From contig QKYT01000946.1 in NCBI GenBank assembly GCA_003550305.1, positions 15,096-28,508 of the forward strand: 13,413 nt of DNA. Reading direction: 5' to 3'. Below the pieces are notes generated by a model. The model had not been told where the DNA came from. It ran no database searches and saw only the letters and a list, made by a program, of their open reading frames with translations. Of this stretch, positions 7,182-13,413 are shown piece after piece. Position numbers and translations under genes: made by a program. Origin of the DNA: Glomus cerebriforme. Taxonomy: Eukaryota; Glomeromycota; Glomeromycetes; Glomerales; Glomeraceae. How positions within the stretch are numbered: position 1 is the first letter of the stretch; each line of letters begins with the position of its first letter.

Positions 7182-9310
7182 CTAATATCTTTGTGGTGTG
7201 GATGTATATATCATCCCTTGTATTATAGTAGATGAAGGGATTGGTGGAGGTAACACCATCTGGTGATGATTATGACCGCAGTAAGATGGAACAAATTGTC
7301 CGACGCCAGCGTCTTTCAAAGAAGAATTTGATTTTAATGAAGGTTGAAAGTTCCATTGTTGTTGAGTTAAATAAGATTGTTGAAGAAAATATTGTTGTTG
7401 TTGATATTGTTGATATTGTTGTTGTTGTTGTCGTTGTTGATGGTGTTGATGATACGCCTGCGCTGATACAGGAGTAGCTATTGAAGAAGATGATGATCCT
7501 GAAGAACAAGTTGAAGTCGAAGAAAGTCTTCGTCCATATTGATCTCTTGTTGGTTTAGATTGAGGAAATCGTTCATATATTTCATCCATTGTAGTTGTAA
7601 CCTCGTCATAATCATCTTGTTCTTCATCATCAGTATCCATATCATCACCACTCATATCTTGACAACAATCATCTATATTTGAAGGTGTAGATACATATGT
7701 GGGAGTATTATTGTTTGATGATGATGAAATGATTGCAGGTATTGACATGGAATTAACGCCTGTATTATAGATCGAAAGTGAAGAAGTAATTGGGGTATAC
7801 TGTAGAGGATAAGAATTTTGTCTTGAAGGAGGCGTGTGACGTGTTGGAGTATGTGAATTTGAATAGACGAGAGTTCTTTGATGATGAATGTGTTGAGGAG
7901 TTGGAAGTTTAAGAGTATCTATCATCAGATTATTACCCAATATAGGAGGTTGTAAAAATACTTTAAGATGAAATAATAAATCTGATTCTTGAACTCCAAG
8001 ATCATAGTCTAATAAAGAAAGTAATTGTCTTTCCATTAGATTAACTTTGGCAACAGAGTAAACACCCGAGAATTTTGCCCAATATTTGTTTCTTGGTGAT
8101 GAATCGTTGAGATATTTTCTAGATAAGAATAAAATAAATAAAAAAAAAACCGAATAAGGTTAAATTTTTCTTCTCATGAAAAAGATATAAAATGGGAATA
8201 TCATTCGATGCAATGACATGCCATAAATAAATGTAACACACCATAAATATAAGTTATGTTACACGATAAAAAAATATAATAATTAGACGGCTCAAATTAT
8301 ATAAAGAAATGCCGCAAAAAAAAAAACTTACGATGCAACTATTAAAGTAGCGAGAAAAACTCTATGACGCGTACAGTGCATTCCTATAATTCAAAAGAAT
8401 TTAAAACAGGTTAGTTTAAATCTGCGTAATAACCAGTAATAAACCAGGTTGTCAAAATTTCATTAAACACACATTCGGAAAAGTATCATTAACACGGCCC
8501 AAAAATTCATGCATAATTCCACAGAAGGAAAAATAATATGCATCACTGTCGCTCTTATATATATAAATCTCATAGCCCATGTCATAATGCTTATTGAAAC
8601 AATGAGCTTAACCAACTCTAATTTAATCATTGTTGATATGAGAATTTTTTTTTTTTTTTTTTTTTTACGGCCATTTCCTATAACTCCCCATCATCATTTT
8701 TTTTAAAAAAAAAAATTCGGCCGATATCGTTGATATTCGCAAATCTTCGCACCACCAATTAAAAACTTTCATATGTGTCGATCAAACAAAAAGTCAATAT
8801 CACATGATTAACACATATAAATCTATTTGAAATCTGATTCGCCAATTCTAATTCACGAATTTGTGATATGCCGTGTTTAATGAAATACTTTGACAAAAAA
8901 TTATAATAAACACATACCTCTTGCAAGTTTTGGTAATTTTGTTCTTAGACGATCCAAATAAACAATTGTTGTGAGAAAAGTTGCAGTCGATACATTTGAT
9001 TTTGATACTAGACGTTGTATGAAATGGTGTAAAAGAGGTAAAGGTTGTTGATCATCGTCACCAATATTTTGTGATTGTGTTGTTGACATATTATTATTAA
9101 ATTGTGTTGGTGGAGGATCGCAAGGAATAACCGATGCAGCCTTTTTTGTAACATATGCTAAAAAGAAATAGAAAACGAAAAATTTTTAGAGATAAATTTA
9201 TAATTTATAATAGTAAAGAAGGAAAAAAAAAAAAAGAGTAAAAGAAATTTACCAATCATTTGAGAAGTAATGGGACCGCTAACTAAGTTTTTTAAAGTAG
9301 CACTTGCCAT
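7182..9310 (-). CDS. Pcl1/Pcl2-like (PHO85-type) cyclin, four exons, 428 residues
   Basis: A cyclin of this class binds and activates a PHO85/CDK5-type kinase and acts at G1/S, in polarity or in nutrient signalling. The exons are 9310-9253, 9157-8918, 8383-8332 and 8118-7182. All junctions are GT-AG (donors GTAAAT, GTATGT, GTAAGT) and the phases join without error. An in-frame TAG 9 bp upstream (9319-9317) fixes the start. Residues 1-35 hold the leader seen before the box in fungal Pcl cyclins ([10 protein letters not shown], then KAASVIPCD). The cyclin box spans about 63-172: [58 protein letters not shown], then [16 protein letters not shown]118 and E146 sit where cyclins carry their kinase-contacting Lys and Glu. 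The tail (about 175-428) is low complexity: many Ser/Thr-Pro sites, an acidic patch at 265-290, a Ser run at 316-331 and a Gln-rich stretch at 337-371. It is probably disordered, a phosphorylation target and short-lived. No second cyclin fold is visible. The class is firm; which Pcl subtype is not. Confidence 0.9.
7356..7460 (-). repeat. CAA/CAG repeat coding the Gln-rich tail
   Basis: On the plus strand this is a run of TTG and related triplets; read on the minus strand it codes [20 protein letters not shown] and beyond, residues about 337-371 of the cyclin. Codons are mostly CAA with Tyr and His interruptions. Such triplet runs vary in length between strains by slippage. The same triplets leave two other frames open here, which are shadows and not genes. 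Confidence 0.8.
8119..8331 (-). other. Intron 3 of the cyclin gene (213 bp)
   Basis: The donor GTAAGT begins at 8331 and the acceptor ATCTAG ends at 8119; it splits the serine codon 117 (TC/A) inside VASKYLND. It contains a small hairpin with perfect 7-bp arms TGTAACA (8232-8238) and TGTTACA (8257-8263), plus two copies of CCATAAATA 20 bp apart (8221, 8241). Confidence 0.85.
8384..8917 (-). other. Long intron 2 of the cyclin gene (534 bp)
   Basis: The donor GTATGT begins at 8917 and the acceptor TTATAG ends at 8384; it splits glycine codon 100 (G/GA) between LPKLAR and MHCTRHR. It is several times longer than introns 1 (95 bp, 9158-9252) and 3. The extra length is an AT-rich insert with a T-run (8647-8666), a T-run/A-run pair (8697-8715) and an inverted repeat described separately. 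Confidence 0.85.
8449..8896. repeat. Foldback (MITE-like) insert in intron 2
   Basis: The left arm 8449-8470 (begins TTGTCAAAATTTCATT) and the reverse complement of the right arm 8873-8896 (begins TTGTCAAAGTATTTCATT) agree at all 22 bases apart from a 2-bp insertion. Just inside the left arm a second, diverged copy (GTATCATTAACACGGCC, 8483-8499) matches the right arm again and extends into its CACGGC and AAATTC. The arms are about 400 bp apart. It resembles an eroded terminal-inverted-repeat element sitting in the intron and would explain its length. A target duplication was not identified. Confidence 0.5.
9158..9252 (-). other. Intron 1 of the cyclin gene (95 bp)
   Basis: The donor GTAAAT begins at 9252 and the acceptor TTTTTAG ends at 9158. 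It splits alanine codon 20 (G/CA) in SQMIAYVTKK. The first exon is therefore only 58 bp, which a simple ORF search misses; without it the protein would seem to start at Met43, downstream of the conserved leader. Confidence 0.85.
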
Positions 9311-10250
9311 GATAAACTAAGTTTCTTCGTGAAAAAATTGAGAATTAAAAAAAGAAACAAAGCAATATCAAGGCAGTGAATTTCTTTCGTAAAATTATTC
9401 GTAACAAATTTGAAAACTTTAAAAAAGAATTTGAAAAAAGAAATAAAGATATCTTTTATATGTAAATTTATCAATGAGAATTATAATATCATACAAAATA
9501 GTATATCAATCGCAACTGAGTAAAGGATTACTTGTGAAAAACAATTATTCAAACCGAAAAAAAAGTAGATTTACTCAAGCAAAAGGGAGTAAGAATAAAA
9601 AAGAATCGCGTGGTCTTCAACAGTTGTTTTCGCGAGAATTATAGAATTTAAGAAATTACAATTATATAATTATATATAATTGATTTTTTTTTTTATAAAG
9701 TTAAAAAAAAAAAAAAATATTTTATAAAAAAATAGATATATATTTATATATATTATAATAATAATAATTATTATTTTTTAAAGCAATTGCGAAAAAAAAA
9801 CCAGAAGGGGCCCTTTATATTAAAAAGAAAAAAATATAAAATTTTTTTTTTTTTTTGTTACCAAGTCTGGAAAATCAAGGAGCAACCTAAAAGATATTTA
9901 TTTTAGTCAGTTCAATTGTAAAAAGATATACTGTGATACATATTATGATGATAGATGTTTATTATAAATATAAATAAAGTATATTTAATATATTATATAA
10001 ATAGTTTAAAATAGTTTAATATATATTTATGTAACAAAATCGGTAATAAGAAACAAAACCAACGACTTTCTCCTTTTGTTTCTATTATACAAACTCCCTT
10101 TTCATACAGGGAAATCATCATATAAGGAAATGAATACATTAAATCGAGTTAAATCACTATTTTATAATCATATGAACCCATTATGGAAATATATTATAAT
10201 TTTATTATATAAATAAAATAAATAATAATAATTATTATTTTTAAATAACC
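9311..10250. other. Upstream region of the cyclin gene
   Basis: It holds the presumed 5' untranslated region and promoter on the minus strand. Apart from the CGCG sites near 9606-9634 it is poly-A/poly-T and TA-rich (9660-9780, with a TAA/TTA palindrome near 9758-9775), plus a short AGGGGCCCTTT palindrome near 9807-9817. The 60-codon reading at 9292-9474 on the minus strand is an overlap with exon 1 in another frame and is not a gene. Confidence 0.5.
9606..9634 (-). promoter_or_regulatory. Candidate G1/S promoter sites (SBF/MBF or E2F-like)
   Basis: On the minus strand CGCGAAAA reads from 9634 to 9627, matching the SCB pattern CNCGAAA bound by Swi4-type factors, within a near-palindrome TTCTCGCGAAAA. 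CCACGCGA lies at 9613-9606 and carries the ACGCG core of MCB sites. They are about 300-320 bp upstream of the cyclin ATG, in DNA where CG is otherwise rare. SBF/MBF control of G1 cyclins is known in fungi; use here is inference. Confidence 0.35.
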
Positions 10251-10345
10251 AAATAGCCGCGGTGAGCCGTAGTTTTATCGGCAATATTCTAAATTCCTTG
10301 GCAAAAAATAATCGGGCGTAGCGCAACACTTAAGAATGGTTCACC
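10251..10345. other. Small patch of higher GC in AT-rich spacer
   Basis: This stretch contains GCCGCGGTGAGCCG, TTATCGGC and CGGGCGTAGCGCAAC in otherwise AT-rich DNA. CGG-N4-CCG (10259-10268) has the spacing style of paired CGG half-sites bound by Zn2Cys6 factors. There is no tRNA-like A or B box and no ORF. It may be a regulatory island or the remnant of an exon; nothing decides between these. Confidence 0.25.
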
Positions 10346-10848
10346 AACTAATTTAATTATTATTATTATTATTTATTTTAATTTATTATTTAATAAAAAA
10401 TTTTTTTTTTTCCTTACCTTTGTCGAAAATGAATATAATTTTGTGACTTATTAAATTTTTATTAGAAACAAATAAAATAAAGAATATATAATTTACACGA
10501 AAACCATAGGAAAAGGGTTGAAGACGGGTATGCAAAAATATGTACATAGACTTTATCCGTCTTTCTTAATATTATGAAAAATATGAACGATTAATTTTTA
10601 TTAAAAGAAATAATTAATTTGTGTAAATTTGTTTTAATTTTTTATTTGTCGTTTTATAATAAATTTCCATAAAAGGGAGGGATGATAATGGATTTCAATG
10701 TATTGTAATGTATTATAAATATTAGAACTCTATTAGAAACATGTGCTATGCTTGTTTGTTAAGCTTTTTTGGGCAAATTTATTGTTCCCCAATTTATTTC
10801 AGGACTGATGTGAAGGGAGTTTGATGACGGAGCCACTCATGCTAATTA

Positions 10849-10869
10849 ATATATATATATATATATATA
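10849..10869. repeat. AT dinucleotide microsatellite
   Basis: About ten uninterrupted AT units. It is a likely length-polymorphic site, with no sign of function. Confidence 0.8.
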
Positions 10870-11936
10870 ACTACAGTACAAAGTTACAACGGCAAATTTC
10901 TTTTTATCACCAAACAAAAGAATCCTTGGTTCGGATGGAACCGAATCGCATAATTTGTTACTTTTTTTGATTTTTTTTTTCTCTTTTTTGTTTTTCCTTC
11001 AAGTCATCACGATTTTTGATTATTAATAATTTTTTTTTATCATGATGATGTCTCAAATAGAAAAAGGAAATTATTTAATAATGTGGATGAAATGAAATTT
11101 TCTGCCACATAAAATCAATATTATTTACTTACCTAATTGACATCAAACCCTGCATTCGAACATTGAGAACGAAGAAAAAAGCGCCTTTGTTTAATAAAAG
11201 AAATTCTACGGTCTTGTGTATCTTGGAAATTGATCATATTAGGTATATAATTTCTAGTCATGCCATCATTACTATATAATTAATTACACGGCCGCAATAT
11301 ATATTTAGCCATTTTACATTAGTAGAAATTAGCTAGTGTCATTATTACCATAATTATATTGCATAATGATTCGGCTATCTTTAGAATCACCCGATTGAAT
11401 CGTCTGGATGCTGAACAAGAAGTCTTTTCATCAAAAAAGGTATCACATTTGTTCATCATTTTTATATCTGCATTATAATTTTTTACGTTTGGCGCTATTA
11501 ATAATAATAATAAAGAAATCTTTGTTTTATTTTATCAAAATTAGGATGATAAATCTTTTTAAGAAACATCATCTTAATAAAAGAAAATATCCGAATCTCG
11601 GCTGTATCATTAATTTCTAAACATGGTAAAATTATCTTCTTCTCCCCCCCCGCAAATACTTTTAAGTGTTTAGAGTTTTTTTTTTTCTCACGATTTCTTT
11701 GTTATTGAAACATTTTTTTTTTTTTAAAAAAAAAAAACAATAGGTGAAACTTTAAAGAAATAAAAAGGAGAAAATCGTGTTACAGATCAAATGATGTTTA
11801 TATGAAATAATTTTTTTTGTGTGACTTTTTAGATATTATTTATTATTTTGGCGGGTTGGTTCAAATATATCTGAAATGTCTGTTTAGGTCACAAAAACAA
11901 AAGGTAATTTTATGTAATATTGCGACAATTTGTAAC

Positions 11937-11962
11937 ATAATAATAATAATAATAATAATAAT
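11937..11962. repeat. ATA/TAA trinucleotide microsatellite
   Basis: About eight uninterrupted ATA/TAA units, inside the spurious reading at 11817-12110 where it produces a poly-Ile run. Similar shorter runs occur near 10355-10372 and 12012-12030. Confidence 0.8.
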
Positions 11963-12590
11963 TTATCATATGATTTCCCCAACAAAAATCTTAAATTTAT
12001 TATTATATTTAATTAATTATTATTATTATTGGAAATTACGTATACTATTATTATTTTACTTTTTTCATTTATACAATAAAAAATTCTTATTTGGATTTTT
12101 CCCATTTTGATTCTTTCAAAAAAAAATTTTCGTTATCAGAGTTATCAGTTTGATTTCCGAATCGGAAATATACAATCTCATGTACTACTTTTAATAAAAT
12201 TTTCTATTGTTCATTTTAAACAACATTTATTATGTTATACAACCGGAGTTAACAATTGATTACACGGCTAAATCAATTTATCATACTCCCTCTTTACTTA
12301 TTTTATAACTCCGTTTTTTTTTACATTGAAATAAGGAAATAAACAAAGAAACTTCTATTTCAATTTCTAACAATCTCATTTTTCTACCCAGATAATTTTT
12401 TTATATTCATTTATTTCATTGTATAAATATATTTCCATTCGAAATGGTTTTTACCGAATTGATACAAACAATCAATAATGCAGCCGCAAAAATTTTAAAT
12501 TTTCAATTCTAAATTCTGCACGTGATTAATTGTAATATGAAACAATTTTGTATTTTACAATAACTTTTTTGTATAATCAATCAGCTTTAA

Positions 12591-13259
12591 TCTTTCCATA
12601 AAAAATACTATATTGGATGTAAAATATTTATTTAATCTATTATTGTTTAATTATTTACATCTTAATTTTATATATTATTAAATAAATTTAAAAAATAAAA
12701 TAGAATTCTTAAAAAATAATTATAGTAATCTTAAAATAAAGAATTACTATATATTATTAGTTTAATAAGATGTATTCTATTAAATTACTAATTAGAATTT
12801 CAAAAAAAAAAATATTCATAAACAATATTATAAGTATTTAAAATTGCTTAATTTTTATATAATCAGCTTAAATTTAAAACAAAATTAATAATAATTTTAA
12901 CTGTATTTTTTTATTATATCAAAAATTCAGTTTTTTATAATATGTAATCAGTAATGAAATTATATATCATATTATTATTTTGGCAAATATAAAGAACTAA
13001 AACTTACTTTTGATCTTAAGAGAAAATTATTAATAAAAAAATATTTGAAATCAAAGAATATGAAGTATTTCAAATTATTGATAAAAGATTTATTAGTAGA
13101 TCATTTAGTATATTTAAAAGATTTTTTGGCAAAGTTTTATTTAATTTAGTTATATAATTTAGCAAAAATTTACAAATTGTTTAATTTAATTGTTTAATTT
13201 AATAATAATTATATTCTGATTGTTAATTAATATTCTAATAAGTTTAAATTTAGTTAGAC
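12591..13259. other. Very AT-rich right-hand spacer
   Basis: The composition resembles positions 1-700. No gene is supported. Between 13047 and 13154 two plus-strand frames are open together, one reading EIKEYEVFQIIDKRFISRSF, which might be a relic of a repeated gene but is too short and ambiguous to call. Confidence 0.4.
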
Positions 13260-13413
13260 TTTTTTTTTTATAGATTTTCTATTTGTTTTTTTTTTACTTT
13301 TATAGATTACTTTAGAATTTTTCTTTTATAGGTATTTTGTTTTGATTTTAAATTTAGATTTTTTTTTTATAGGTTATTTTATTTCAACTTCAAATTTGGA
13401 TATTTTTTTTTTT
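13260..13413 (+). repeat. Start of an imperfect TATAG/T-run minisatellite, cut by the window end
   Basis: Units of the form TTTATAG, a short AT-rich word, GATTTTAAATTTAGA or ACTTCAAATTTGGAT, then a T-run, recur with TATAG at 13269, 13301, 13327 and 13368 (spacing 32, 26 and 41 bp). The last two units are the most alike. The array runs off the right end, so its length is unknown. Confidence 0.5.

Larger units (their letters stand above)
10346..12590. other. AT-rich spacer without a recognisable gene
   Basis: Both strands were read. Open frames at 11408-11620 and 11817-12110 are made of Ile, Leu, Tyr, Phe and Lys and follow AT simple repeats, so they are not supported as genes. A small hairpin TTCGG/CCGAA lies near 10930-10944. 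Microsatellites are listed separately. An E-box CACGTG stands near 12520-12525 with no gene beside it. Confidence 0.5.

Noticed and set aside
7232..7509. Open readings on both strands overlapping the Gln-rich tail (poly-Val and poly-Thr frames).
   Set aside because: They are alternate frames of the CAA/TTG triplet repeat inside the cyclin coding exon.
8509..8706. 65-codon plus-strand reading inside cyclin intron 2.
   Set aside because: It contains a poly-Phe run from a T-tract, has no family resemblance and lies within a spliced intron carrying a foldback.
11408..12110. Two plus-strand readings of 70 and 97 codons.
   Set aside because: Ile/Leu/Tyr/Lys-rich translations of AT simple repeats (poly-Ile from TAA repeats); no signal of real coding and no splice context.
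13047..13157. Short open plus-strand text EIKEYEVFQIIDKRF near the right end.
   Set aside because: Two frames are open together in AT-rich DNA, there is no start or splice signal, and only about 36 codons are open.

Overview
The window looks like nuclear DNA of a very AT-rich filamentous fungus with short GT-AG introns. The cyclin subtype, the simple-repeat load and the wreckage of multi-copy, multi-exon gene families suggest an arbuscular mycorrhizal fungus of the Glomeromycotina (Rhizophagus type). That placement is inference; there is no rRNA, tRNA or marker gene here to settle it.

Only one gene looks intact: a four-exon gene on the minus strand (9310 down to 7182) that joins without a frame error into a 428-residue cyclin of the Pcl1/Pcl2 (PHO85-type) class. 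It has an N-terminal cyclin box and a long disordered tail rich in Ser/Thr-Pro, Asp/Glu and Gln. Its second intron (534 bp) is much longer than the others and carries a foldback with 22-bp matching arms. About 320 bp upstream of the start codon lie two CGCG-containing sites resembling SBF/MBF or E2F-type G1/S sites.

The left part is a graveyard. Positions 1-1490 are AT-rich intergenic DNA with degenerate transposon-like termini, a 254-bp self-complementary element bracketed by a perfect 9-bp direct repeat, and a 108-bp foldback. Positions 1604-3968 (plus) hold a decayed multi-exon gene with eight in-frame stops and at least four frameshifts. Its motif order faintly recalls an RNase H-fold transposase. 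Tail-to-tail with it, 6026-4178 (minus) holds a second decayed multi-exon gene of another family. Both keep recognisable introns, so they arose by DNA-level duplication rather than retroposition.

From about 9650 to the right end I see no convincing gene: AT-rich spacer, microsatellites, homopolymers, one small patch of higher GC, and at the very end the start of an imperfect minisatellite. The ORFs in that part are low-complexity Ile/Leu/Tyr/Lys readings of AT-rich DNA.
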